From NCBI GenBank assembly GCA_943788725.1, contig CALSRJ010000003.1, positions 124,001-188,000 on the forward strand: a stretch of DNA of 64,000 nt. Reading direction: 5' to 3'. This stretch comes from an uncultured Flavobacteriales bacterium. GTDB lineage: Bacteria; Bacteroidota; Bacteroidia; Flavobacteriales_G; Salibacteraceae. Position 1 is the stretch's first letter; each line of letters begins with the position of its first letter. The notes under the pieces are model-generated. The model made no database searches. It was given only the letters and a program-made list of their open reading frames with translations, and was not told the DNA's origin. The position numbers and the translations under genes are program-made. This document shows, one piece after another, positions 17,648 through 27,502 of this stretch.

Positions 17648-19375
17648 TTATTCAATCACAAGTATTGCTTGACCGTCGACATTCGACACATCACGGATGC
17701 TCAATATATATGTCGCGGGTTCAAGATGAGAAAGATCGAATTGGAGGAGGTTACCCGCTATTGGGTTGGTTTCGCTCCAAATCAAACGGCCTTGCAAATC
17801 ACTGATGTATAGTTCCGAGATGCTGGGTGTTGCTGTATTTAGCTCAATGCTAAATATGCCTTGACTAGGGTTTGGATACACAATCAAGCTGGATGTGTTA
17901 TCATCCGAAATGCCAGTAGGCCAGCAACTGACAAAATTCACCTTGACCGTATCACCGCCGGTGCAGCCGTTCGCGTCGGTTACGATGACCGAGAAGTTTT
18001 GAGCCCCCACCGGTATACCATAGCCTCCAATGAGGATGTTGCTCGTGGTTTCGCCCGTGTTCCAATTATAAAATTGGAATTGACTTCCAGCCGCAAGTAC
18101 AGCAGTTTCGCCTTCTTCTACACAGAGGGTCACATTGGGGCCGAGGTCGATGGAAGGGGATGGGTTGATGGTTACTTCCACTTCTTCGATGGTTTCACAG
18201 CCCTGTGCACTTTCTACAGTTACGGAATAGAACCCGGAGCTCGTTACGAAGATCGATTGCGTGGTTTCTCCAGAACTCCATAAGAAGGAGGCTCCAGTAT
18301 TTCCTGCGTCCAACACCAGGTCGTCGCACGCTGAAGTGTCTCCCCCTAGGTCAACAACTGGCGAGGGAAACTCTGTCACCAATGCTGTGGAAGAGTCTTG
18401 ACAACCAACATAATCCGTTACGGTGACTGAATAAGACCCGCCTTGCGTGATTTGAATCTGTTGGGCCGTGGACCCCGTACTCCATAAGTATCCGCTGAAA
18501 CCTGGATCGGCTTGTAAGATGAAGAATTCACCTTCACACATATCTTGGTTGTCCAAGGTTATTTCAGGATTAGGAGCCACTAAGTCAAACGTCAACGTAT
18601 CGTTGTCATTGGAGGTGTCAGCTACGTTGTTGGGCAGCGTCGTCCAAACTTTTAGTGAGATGGAATCCTCAAAGAAATAGTTACCCAAGGAGACAGTCGC
18701 TGTATCCGTTCCACTACCGCCAGCTGTATCCAAAACACCAGAATAGGTAACGGGAGTTTGCACTGTTCCGTTTATCGACCATCCTAAGGTTACCGGCGTA
18801 ATTTGATTGATGCCAAAGTTTTTAATCCGTACAGATACTTCGGCTGAGTCCGCGCAAAAGTCACCTGAGGGATTGAGGATTTCGTCCACACCGGCATCGT
18901 TGGAAGCGGAAATAGGGGCTGAAAAATTCGTAATGGTGGCGACAAAAGTTCCGCAGCAACCATCGAAGGTTTCTCCGTAAAAAGCAAAGGGTTGTCCTTG
19001 GCTTACCGAGATTGAAGTTGTACCCGACTGCGTTATATCAGTTAACTCAGTGTAGGTGTTGTTGTACCAATATCCAAATCCATCGTAGCCAGGATCTTGA
19101 TGTGCTACACTCCACGAAAAACTCAAAGTACCCGTAGCGGGAAGTGTAATCTGATAACGTGTCCATGCCTGACCAGAGACATTGTCTGGCCCGGTGAGTG
19201 CGATACTCGTCGGTGCGCTATTCGCATTCACGGAGCCATTGGCTCCACTTACTTGAATAGTAGACCAGTTGCCAGGGTCGTAGCTGCCGCTGAATTGAGC
19301 CTCTGCAGTGGTGTATATAAAACAGGACACGCTTAAGAAGAGCATCCTAAAGTATAAGGGTAGTGCCGGATTCAT
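17648..19375 (-). CDS. T9SS-exported multidomain surface protein (CARDB/PKD type)
   Basis: 575 residues. Signal peptide ends at AEAQ near residue 27; an internal start at residue 11 (19345) is also possible. An N-terminal all-beta domain (about 28-155) is followed by a CARDB-like domain (about 158-270), three PKD/SprB-like repeats carrying the motif Y-L/N-W-S/N-T-G-x-T (about 272-490) and a T9SS type A sorting domain (VYPNPSQGIFSIEL to the end). It lacks the beta-helix of its neighbours and shares no long DNA identity with them, so it is a relative by architecture, not a recent duplicate. Likely surface-exposed; binding partner unknown. It has its own terminator. Confidence 0.87.
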   Translation of the reverse strand: MNPALPLYFRMLFLSVSCFIYTTAEAQFSGSYDPGNWSTIQVSGANGSVNANSAPTSIALTGPDNVSGQAWTRYQITLPATGTLSFSWSVAHQDPGYDGFGYWYNNTYTELTDITQSGTTSISVSQGQPFAFYGETFDGCCGTFVATITNFSAPISASNDAGVDEILNPSGDFCADSAEVSVRIKNFGINQITPVTLGWSINGTVQTPVTYSGVLDTAGGSGTDTATVSLGNYFFEDSISLKVWTTLPNNVADTSNDNDTLTFDLVAPNPEITLDNQDMCEGEFFILQADPGFSGYLWSTGSTAQQIQITQGGSYSVTVTDYVGCQDSSTALVTEFPSPVVDLGGDTSACDDLVLDAGNTGASFLWSSGETTQSIFVTSSGFYSVTVESAQGCETIEEVEVTINPSPSIDLGPNVTLCVEEGETAVLAAGSQFQFYNWNTGETTSNILIGGYGIPVGAQNFSVIVTDANGCTGGDTVKVNFVSCWPTGISDDNTSSLIVYPNPSQGIFSIELNTATPSISELYISDLQGRLIWSETNPIAGNLLQFDLSHLEPATYILSIRDVSNVDGQAILVIE

Positions 19376-19451
19376 AGTGATGGATGGTTAGTAGTGAAAA
19401 GTTGATTCAAGTTAAGCTAAATTATTGATTCTAAGATGAAAAGCTTTGGAG

Positions 19452-19484
19452 TAAAAAAAAGCGCCCCGGAAAGGGGCGCTTTTC
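19452..19484 (-). terminator. Intrinsic terminator after T9SS gene C
   Basis: GCGCCCC (19461-19467) pairs with GGGGCGC (19473-19479) across a 5-base loop, with an A-run before and a T-run after, about 22 bases past the stop of gene C. Confidence 0.85.
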
Positions 19485-19505
19485 ATAGAACTATGATGAA
19501 GCTGA

Positions 19506-22500
19506 TTATTGAACGATCAGCTGCTTCAATTGTGTATTCGCGTCGGTTGCAACTTTCACGATGTACGCACCTGCAGCAAGGCCGCTTACGTTGATCTCGT
19601 GGTTGTTGCTTCCGGCGTTCATAGGAGCTTGCCCTACGGTTCTTCCGCTCATGTCGAGGATGAAGATAGATCCTGCGTCCATATCCTTGGTCGCGATGGT
19701 CACTACATCGCTTGCAGGGTTAGGGAAGATCGCAAACTCACCAGAAGCGAGGTCTTCAACACTCAATGGATCTGGAGCTACAATCTGCGTAGTGATGTCG
19801 ACACCACAACCGTTGTTGATCTCCAAGCTCACAGAGTAAGAAGCTGGATTGCTTGGGTTACTCCATGGATACGTTACGGTCTCCATTACATTGGTAGAAG
19901 TAGCGGGTGATGCTCCAGCACCGAAGTTCCAGCTCACTGAGCTAGATGACGTGAGGAAGGTAGAAGAACTAGCATCGAAGATGTAGATCGTTCCACTGTT
20001 GCTCACTACGCTGATCACAGCGTCAGGCTGCTCAAGCACAACCACTTCGAATGAATCCACTGAAGAACATCCGAAAGCATCCGTAGCAGTTACTGTGTAG
20101 GCACCAGCATCGTTGAAGGTATTCACAGCATTGGTTGGGGCAGCGCCACCAGACCATGCATATGTAGTACCGTTAGCGATGGTAGCATCCAAAGACAACG
20201 GAAGGTCGTCAGAACAAACTTCAGTTCCGATGATCTCTACTGCTTCAGATTGCGTTACCGCTGTAGAAGCAGTGCTCACACAACCCAATACATCCTTGGT
20301 AACTGTGTACACACCAGGTGCATCCACTACGATGGTTTGGGTAGCAGCGCCTGTAGACCAAGTGTAGGTACCGGAGGTAAGCCCACCTGGGTTGAGGGTA
20401 GCCGTTGCATCAGCACAGATGTGCGTAGCGCTATCCAAGTTCGCGTTTGGTACCAAAGTAATCAACGCGTTGTCAGAGGCAGAACCGCAAAACTCGGTCT
20501 GAATGCTCACCAATACGTTGTAGGTAGTAGCCTCACTTCCACCTGTCAAGGTGATGGTAGGAGCAGAGCTCGAGTTACCGTTTACACTCCAAGTAACGCT
20601 CTGAGCAGGACCTGCTTCAAGGGTTACTTCGTCAGCACAGTAAGTTGAATCACCTCCAAGGGTGAATGCAGCAGGAGAAACCCACTCAACCGCTCCGATG
20701 TCAGGAGTGGCAGTGCTGCGCATGTTGCTATCGATGTCATACATCGCAACCGAAGCTGTGCCTCCTGCGTTGTCCAAGGTGTCGTTACAAGTAATACACG
20801 CCAGGGTATCAACGTAGGCTGGGTCAGTACTGATTGAGTTCAGGTCGTAACCGCTGCCAGCTGCGTATTCTTCCACAGTCGAGTAGTTGGTGTTGTTGAA
20901 GCGAACAACAGTACCGCCATTTGTATAGAAGTTGTTGTTGTCAGATGCGTTCAAAGACCAAACACCATTGACATACATCCATATCCATTGTTGTAATCAG
21001 CAAAACTGTTGTTACGAACAGTAATGGCGCCTCCAGCATTGATGTAGAAGGTGTAGTAGCCATGATTACCACCTCGACGGGTCACCGAGTTGTTGTGGAA
21101 ATCTAGGTTGCCACAGCTATCCGAGGTATGCGCCATAGTAGCCATAAGAAGTGGTGCCTTCCGCGCCAGCATTGATACAGTTGTTGGCAATCATGCTCTT
21201 TGGATTGGCACTACCCAAGCAGTAGTACATGTAGAATGGATAGCCGTATCCACCGTAAGATCCAGAGGTCACATCAGAACCGAAGTAGTTACCGGTGATG
21301 TTGAATTCATCCGTGTAGTAACTCATCATGGCACGTGGGCCATACGGATAAAGGTTAGAATCATTGTCAACCACGTTGTTGTGGAATTCATATCCCTTTA
21401 CATAGTACGTATAGACACCATAGTAATACGCATCGTGTAGGTGGTTGTTTTCAATTACCACATCTTCAACTTGCGACGTGGTGCTACTCCCCCACAGGTA
21501 AAGACCGTATCCACCTTTTTCAATGATGTTGTTGGTCAATGTCAAGTTGTGGTTTAGACCGCTAGCGTACACTGCAGAAAGTTGGTTTCCTGTATATGGA
21601 TACTCAGCTGCACGAATGTGACAATTGTCGAACGTCGCATGCTCAGCGCCTCCTTCGATACGCACGGCAGTTCCGTAGATATACGTCGCGTTATTTCGAA
21701 TGGTCAGGTCTGTGAAACTAACCCAGTCAGAGCCATTCAAATACACCACGTAGTTGTCGGTTGAACCGGTGGAAGCATAAGCGATGGTTACGTCGTTCAT
21801 GTTGCCAGTAGCACTCGTAAACGTGACGGTAGCATCTTCGCTTACCCCGAGTACGTCACCAAGGGCAACTTGCTCGTTGTACGTTCCAGAATTGATTTCG
21901 ATTACCACATCATCGCAAACGCCGAATACGTTCAGCGCATCAGCAGCTTCTGTTAGCGTAGCAAAGTCCGAAGGAACGTTGTACGTACCGGAAAGACCTG
22001 AGGCTACTACCATGTTGGCAGTATCATTCACAGAAAGACTGTCTTGTGAGCCATTTGGGTTTTCTGTCCATACGGTCAATTCGTCGAAGTTGGTAAAGCT
22101 ATACGTAGCAATGACAACGGTGTCGGTTCCTCCTTGAGGTGCAACAGATCCAGAGAAGCTGTACGTGGTAGGTGTACCGTTTCCGATTTGCCACTTGACG
22201 TCACATGTGTTCAAGGTGTCTTGTCCAGCATTCTGAATGACCACTTGTACATCAATAGAATCCAAATCACACGTCGGGAGGGATGGGCTCAAGATAGCGC
22301 CGATTCCTGCATCATCCGCGTAAGGAGGAAGGATGGTGAATTGTGTTTGTGCACGGTAGTATCCAGTACCTCCGTATCCACCATTTGTTCCACAAATCGT
22401 TCCGGATGAAAGATCTTGATAACGACTGTATACCTTTCCGTAGTTGTAATCAGCGTATACTGCTCCATTGTAATAGAGGTAAGAACTGTTATCAAAACAA

Positions 22501-22946
22501 ACATCGATGACGAGATTGTCGGTTCCATTCCAAAGGAATGGGGTATTGAAGGTGTACGTTGTCCATCCGAGGGAAGATACGGTGTTCGTTACAGGACCGT
22601 AAACTTGCTCCAAGGTCGCAGGAGCATATCCACCAGCGATGCTGGTTGCTGACGTCGTGCCAATCGAGATCTTGAAGGAGCCCATTGGAAGACTTGGTAG
22701 CGTCGCCGAGTTAAAGGCTACAGCGCTAATAGATCCAGCATTTCCACCTGCAGCGATTATTTCGCTTGCCGTGTAGAGAAACTGGGTGCGGTCATCCATA
22801 TAATAGGTGCCGTAAGGCGAATCAGTAGTCGAATTCGTAGTAGTAGAACCGCTGCCAATCGTAAAGGTCTGTCCGATGGCTGTAGAGCCAATCATGCCAA
22901 ACACCCCAACCAACAAGGTCTTCATTAAAAAAGTAAATGTTCTCAT
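19506..22946 (-). pseudogene. T9SS-exported beta-helix surface protein, paralog C, with two compensating frameshifts
   Basis: One gene read in three pieces: frame one 22946-21117, a middle frame about 21125-20980, and the first frame again down to 19506. An extra C (plus-strand G at 21125/21126) shifts the frame. A missing base near 20980-20985 restores it. The middle piece (FHNNSVTRRGGNHGYYT, NNSFADYNNGY) matches the paralogs, so the intact protein would have about 1146 residues. It has a signal peptide, then a different N-terminal domain (about 27-205, GTYYMDDRTQFLYTASEIIAAGG) replacing the first beta-helix, followed by CARDB-like, beta-helix, PKD/Ig-like and T9SS sorting domains. Either two sequencing errors or a recently damaged gene. 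Confidence 0.8.
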
Positions 22947-23066
22947 ATGTAGTATGATTTAAATTAGGTAACGAAATTACTTAATAGACGGTTCAATTCC
23001 ACTTTAGTTTGTCACTAATTGATATTGGTCTTCTATAAATGGTGTTTCATCTGTGAAAGCTAGCAT
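22947..23066. other. Short intergenic region upstream of gene C
   Basis: About 120 AT-rich bases. A minus-strand TAATTTCG (one mismatch to TAnnTTTG) lies about 35 bases before the gene C start. A TTG upstream of it is only 14 bases away, shorter than usual, so the promoter is uncertain. Confidence 0.3.
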
Positions 23067-23097
23067 AAAAAAAGCGCCCCTCTTTGGGGCGCTTTTT
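23067..23097 (-). terminator. Intrinsic terminator after T9SS gene D
   Basis: GCGCCCC (23074-23080) pairs with GGGGCGC (23086-23092) with A- and T-runs on either side, about 23 bases past the stop of gene D. Confidence 0.85.
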
Positions 23098-23119
23098 ATA
23101 GAATTTATGATGAAGTTGA

Positions 23120-26100
23120 TTACTGAACGATCAACTGCTTCATTTGTGCGTTGGCGTCAGTAGCAACTTTCACGATGTACGCACCAGCAGCAAGGCCGCT
23201 TACGTTGATTTCGTGGTTATTGCTTCCAGCGCTCATTACCGCTTGAGCTACTGTTCTTCCGCTCATGTCGAGGATGAGGATAGATCCTGCATCCACGTCC
23301 TTGGTCGCGATGGTCACTACATCGTTCGCAGGGTTAGGGAAGATAGCAAACTCACCGGCCGCTAGATCAGCTACACCTGTAAGGGTAGGAGCAACAATCT
23401 TAGTTGCAATGTCAACACCACAACCATTGTTGATCTCCAAGCTCACGGAGTAAGAAGCTGGATTAGATGGGCTAGACCATGGGTAAACCACTGTCTCCAT
23501 CACGTTGGTAGAAGTAGCAGGACTTGCTCCAGCACCAAAGTTCCAGTTCACCGTACTTGTAGAAGTCAAGTAAGGCGAAGAGCTCGCATCAAATACGTAG
23601 ATAAATCCACTGTATGTTGGGTTTGTGATGACTGCTTCAGGAGCTTCCAACACAACCACTTCAAACGAATCTACAGAAGAACATCCGTAAGAATCGGTAG
23701 CAGTTACTGTGTACGCACCAGCATCGTTGAAGGTATTCACAGCATTGGTTGGGGCAGCGCCACCAGACCATGCATATGTAGTACCGTTAGCGATGGTAGC
23801 ATCCAAGGTCAATGGAAGGTCGTCAGAACAAACTTCAGTTCCGATGATCTCAACAGCTTCAGACTGAGTAACTGCAGTAGTAGCAGAACTCACGCAACCC
23901 ATTACATCTTTGGTTACTGTGTATGTACCTGGCTCATCGATAACGATGGTTTGGGTCATAGCACCTGTAGACCAAGTGTAGCTTCCAGAAGAAAGTCCGC
24001 CTGGATCGAGGGTAGCGTTCTCATCGGCACAGATGTGCAGCATGCTATCCAAGTTTGCGTTTGGCACCAAAGTAATCAACGCGTTGTCAGAAGCAGAACC
24101 GCAATACTCGGTCTGGATGCTTACCAATACGTTGTACGTAGTAGCCTCACTTCCACCTGTAAGGGTGAGGGTAGGGGCAGTACTAGAGTTACCATTGACA
24201 CTCCAAGTTACACTCTGAGCAGGACCAGCTTCGATGGTCACTTCATCTGCACAGTAAGTAGAATCACCACCAAGGGTGAAGCTAGCAGGAGAAACCCACT
24301 CAACTGCTCCGATGTCAGGCGTGTTCACGCTTCGCATGTTGCTGTCGATGTCGTACATGGCAACAGAGGTGTTCGTTCCAGCGTTGTCCATTGTATCGTT
24401 ACAAGTAACACAAGCAAGGGTGTCCACCCAAGCTGGATCTGTACTTATACCGTCTGCGTCAAAACCAGTACCGTTTTGGTAGTCTTCCAAGTCGGAGTAT
24501 GCAGAGCTTCCATGATAAACGAGCGTTCCGCCGTTTGAGTAGAAGTTGTTGTTCTCAGACTCAGAAACAGTAAAGCCGTCTGCGTAACGAGCATAGCCGT
24601 TGTTGTAGTCAGCGAAGCTGTTGTTCTTTGTAGAGACAAGGCCTCCAGCACGGAACTGAGAAGTGTAGTATCCATTGTTACCACCGCGACGCGTCACGGA
24701 GTTGTTGTGGAAGTTGTACAAACCACTGTAGTATGAATACACACCGTAGTAACCGTAAGAGGTACTTCCCTCAACACCTACGTTAATACAGTTGTTTGCA
24801 ACCATACTGCGTGGGTTGTTGGAACCGATACACTGATACAAGTACAGGCCATAGGCGTATCCACCGTAAGAACCATTTGTTACATCAGAACCGATGTAGT
24901 TACCCGAAATGTTGAAATTGTCAACATAGTAACAGTAAACAGCACGAGGACCGTAGGGATACAGGTTGGAATCATTGTCCACAACGTTGTTGTTGAACTC
25001 TAATCCATCGATGTAATACAAGTAGTTCGCGAAGTAGTATGCATCGTGTAGTTGGTTGTTTTCAACCGTCACGTTTTCAACGCGAGATGAAGTACCACCA
25101 CCGTAAATATACAGACCGTATCCACCTTTCTCGATCAAGTTATTGGTCAAGGTAAGGTTGTGGTTTTGACCGTATGCATACACTGCAGTCAAAAGGTTTC
25201 CAGTGTAACCATACTCACCAGCGCGGATGTGGCAACCGTCGAAGGTTACGTTTTCAGCGCCATTTACGATGCGAACAGCAGTAGCGTAGTAGAACGTACC
25301 GTTGTTACGAATCGTAACATCATTGAAGTTCACATAGTCAGAACCATCTAATAGAACAACTTGGTTATCAGAAGAGCCAAGCGTAGTGTAGTTGATGATT
25401 ACATCAGCAGCGTTACCCGTTGTGCTTGTCCAAGTCAAAGTACCATCAGGTCCTGATCCTACGAACTCACCTAGTGAGATCTGCTCTGTATAGGTTCCAG
25501 GAGAGATATTCATCACAACATCTCCACAAACACCCTTCGCCATAACGTCTGCAGCAGCAGCTGTCAATGTTGCGTAGTCGTTAGGAATGCTGTATGTACC
25601 CTCTAAACCAGCGTAAAGCATTACAGATGCTGTGTCGTTGGTAGCGTTACTGTCTTGAACGCCGTTTGGCATAGAAGACCAAACCTTCACCTCGTCACCA
25701 TCTACAAAGCTGGTAGTAGAAACAAGTGTAAGGGTAGTGTCACCACCTACAGGGATGCTACCGCTGAACGCCATCGTAGTAACTACTGAGCCATTCAAAG
25801 CATAAGTGATCGTGCAAGATGTCAATGGAACAAGTCCAGTGTTAGCAAGCGTTGCGATCACAGTAGTATCATCAGAACAAAGTGGAGCATCTGGCTTCAC
25901 GAGGTCAGAAATACCTGCGTTGTTGGTAGGAACGACAAACTCATCAGCTCCAGGGTCTGGAGTTGAGCTTCGCGCTTCACCATCAAAGTCATCGTTCACA
26001 TTGGTGTTCACACCCATGTTGTCAATCACCAAAGCCGACTGAGATGGGTTGATGTGGAAGTCACCACTGCCCATGAAAGGAACTTCTGTGATGATTCCGT

Positions 26101-27319
26101 TGGACTCACCACCGCCAACGGCAGAAGACAACGCAGAAAGAGACGTGACCTGACCAGAAGAATACGTGTAAACATACATCTCGCCGCCGTGGAAGTCATA
26201 GACGTTACCATCTAAGGTGTCAAAAAATGTAGTGTTCACATTGTAGGCGTAGTAGTAAGCATTGTATCCGTATCCCTGTCCATCATTGGGGCTGTGCAGG
26301 ATGTTGTTCATCACAGTGTTGCCACCATACGAGTATGAGTAGTTGTACAGCATCAAGTTGTAACCACCATAACCTGCTCCTTCAGAAGAGATCGTGTTGT
26401 GCTTGATGTCTAGGTTTCCAGAATAGTACGTGTAGATACCATAGTCATAGTACAAGTTGTTTCCAGCACTTCGAATGATGTTGTTCTCGATACGTGTTGG
26501 GTTACCTGAGGTACCATAGTGATAATAGATGCGCAGTCCATAGTTGTAGTAGGCCCCATTTCCTACAATCTCATTGCGAAGGATGTTGTGGCCACTGCCG
26601 TAATAGATGTAAAAACCATATCCGTAGTAAGAAGAACCCCCTCCAGCGGAGATGTAGTTGTCCTCCCAACGGGTGTCATCGGAGTTGTACAAGTACACAC
26701 CATAGTAATAGGTGTCATGGATGTTGTTGTTTGTGAAAACAAGGTCATCCGAGTAGTAAATGTACACCTGACCGTTCGTGATCTCGTTTCCGTCGAACAC
26801 AACGTTGTTGCTTCCTGCGAAAGACGAATAGATCGACGCGTAGTAGTTTGACGTAGAAGTAGTGCTGTACGCAATAATCTTGTTGTCTTCAAACAAGATG
26901 TTCGTATTGCTACTCGCCAAATAGATGGTGCGGTTGTACGCTCCAGTGGACTCGAAAGTCAGGCCTGAGAAGGTGACGTTCGACGTTCCATCAATACGCA
27001 TGGTGTGACTGAAGAAGGCATTGGATGCCAGTTTCGCCTCGCCAGTATTGGATGGGTTTGCTTGGAAAGTAACCGTGTTTGTGGTAGATGAACCAGGAAT
27101 GGCGTCCAACTGGACGTTCTCATTAAAGGTGTCATCCGACACGTTCATTGTAACGGCACCGTTGACCCCGCTTGTTTCGAGGGCGGTAACCGCAGCGTTC
27201 CAGGTTGTAAAGTTGGTCGGCCCGGAACCGTTGGGATCGATCGTATAGGTACCACTCAACTGAGCGAAGCCTGATAGCGAAACCAATCCTGCCACTAATG
27301 ATAGTAGAACTTTTTTCAT
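23120..27319 (-). CDS. T9SS-exported beta-helix surface protein, paralog D
   Basis: 1399 residues from the ATG at 27319, the start of the signal peptide MKKVLLSLVAGLVSLSGFAQ; a longer frame to 27388 runs through a good promoter and is rejected. Domain order as in paralog A: Tyr-rich beta-helix, CARDB-like, second beta-helix, PKD/Ig-like and T9SS type A sorting domain. Same length as A. Inside the sorting-domain linker it reads APTLTGVADLAAGEF, as in B, where A has QPSVGIEDLKAGEF. The protein is a mosaic of A and B. It has the clearest promoter of the family. Expected location: outer surface of the cell. Confidence 0.9.
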   Translation of the reverse strand: MKKVLLSLVAGLVSLSGFAQLSGTYTIDPNGSGPTNFTTWNAAVTALETSGVNGAVTMNVSDDTFNENVQLDAIPGSSTTNTVTFQANPSNTGEAKLASNAFFSHTMRIDGTSNVTFSGLTFESTGAYNRTIYLASSNTNILFEDNKIIAYSTTSTSNYYASIYSSFAGSNNVVFDGNEITNGQVYIYYSDDLVFTNNNIHDTYYYGVYLYNSDDTRWEDNYISAGGGSSYYGYGFYIYYGSGHNILRNEIVGNGAYYNYGLRIYYHYGTSGNPTRIENNIIRSAGNNLYYDYGIYTYYSGNLDIKHNTISSEGAGYGGYNLMLYNYSYSYGGNTVMNNILHSPNDGQGYGYNAYYYAYNVNTTFFDTLDGNVYDFHGGEMYVYTYSSGQVTSLSALSSAVGGGESNGIITEVPFMGSGDFHINPSQSALVIDNMGVNTNVNDDFDGEARSSTPDPGADEFVVPTNNAGISDLVKPDAPLCSDDTTVIATLANTGLVPLTSCTITYALNGSVVTTMAFSGSIPVGGDTTLTLVSTTSFVDGDEVKVWSSMPNGVQDSNATNDTASVMLYAGLEGTYSIPNDYATLTAAAADVMAKGVCGDVVMNISPGTYTEQISLGEFVGSGPDGTLTWTSTTGNAADVIINYTTLGSSDNQVVLLDGSDYVNFNDVTIRNNGTFYYATAVRIVNGAENVTFDGCHIRAGEYGYTGNLLTAVYAYGQNHNLTLTNNLIEKGGYGLYIYGGGTSSRVENVTVENNQLHDAYYFANYLYYIDGLEFNNNVVDNDSNLYPYGPRAVYCYYVDNFNISGNYIGSDVTNGSYGGYAYGLYLYQCIGSNNPRSMVANNCINVGVEGSTSYGYYGVYSYYSGLYNFHNNSVTRRGGNNGYYTSQFRAGGLVSTKNNSFADYNNGYARYADGFTVSESENNNFYSNGGTLVYHGSSAYSDLEDYQNGTGFDADGISTDPAWVDTLACVTCNDTMDNAGTNTSVAMYDIDSNMRSVNTPDIGAVEWVSPASFTLGGDSTYCADEVTIEAGPAQSVTWSVNGNSSTAPTLTLTGGSEATTYNVLVSIQTEYCGSASDNALITLVPNANLDSMLHICADENATLDPGGLSSGSYTWSTGAMTQTIVIDEPGTYTVTKDVMGCVSSATTAVTQSEAVEIIGTEVCSDDLPLTLDATIANGTTYAWSGGAAPTNAVNTFNDAGAYTVTATDSYGCSSVDSFEVVVLEAPEAVITNPTYSGFIYVFDASSSPYLTSTSTVNWNFGAGASPATSTNVMETVVYPWSSPSNPASYSVSLEINNGCGVDIATKIVAPTLTGVADLAAGEFAIFPNPANDVVTIATKDVDAGSILILDMSGRTVAQAVMSAGSNNHEINVSGLAAGAYIVKVATDANAQMKQLIVQ

Positions 27320-27343
27320 GTGAAATAAATTTGATTTAGCTGT

Positions 27344-27376
27344 CAAAATTAGCGATTCATCTTTTAATAAGTCAAA
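27344..27376 (-). promoter_or_regulatory. Promoter of T9SS gene D (TTTG-N21-TAATTTTG)
   Basis: On the minus strand TTTG (27373-27376) is followed after 21 bases by TAATTTTG (27344-27351), an exact TAnnTTTG. The predicted start near 27338 leaves a leader of about 20 bases. Confidence 0.6.
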
Positions 27377-27502
27377 TTCATCTATCAAAAAAGGCTGTTT
27401 ATTGCGTGAATAATGAGCGCGACGTCTGCTTTACCCTATGGGTAGCGCGATAGGGGAATACCGCCAGCTGCAATAAAAAATGAAAGTGAGAGGCTTCAGG
27501 AT

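Larger units (their letters stand above)
23067..27319 (-). repeat. Long direct repeat, copy 2 (gene D plus terminator; pairs with 8652-12906)
   Basis: Same orientation as copy 1 and about 14.4 kb away. Nearly identical to gene A over most of its length, but the last 270 or so coding bases (below about 23395) match gene B, a short tract near 23699-23727 matches gene C, and 26340-26975 is more diverged from A. Confidence 0.85.

Noticed and set aside
8652-23097. GCGCCCC/GGGGCGC palindromes as REP-like mobile repeats
   Set aside because: They lie only behind the four paralogs, always about 22 bases past the stop and with T-runs, so they are duplicated terminators.
27320-27388. N-terminal extension of gene D to 27388
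   Set aside because: It runs through the best promoter of the region and places 23 charged residues before a clean signal peptide.
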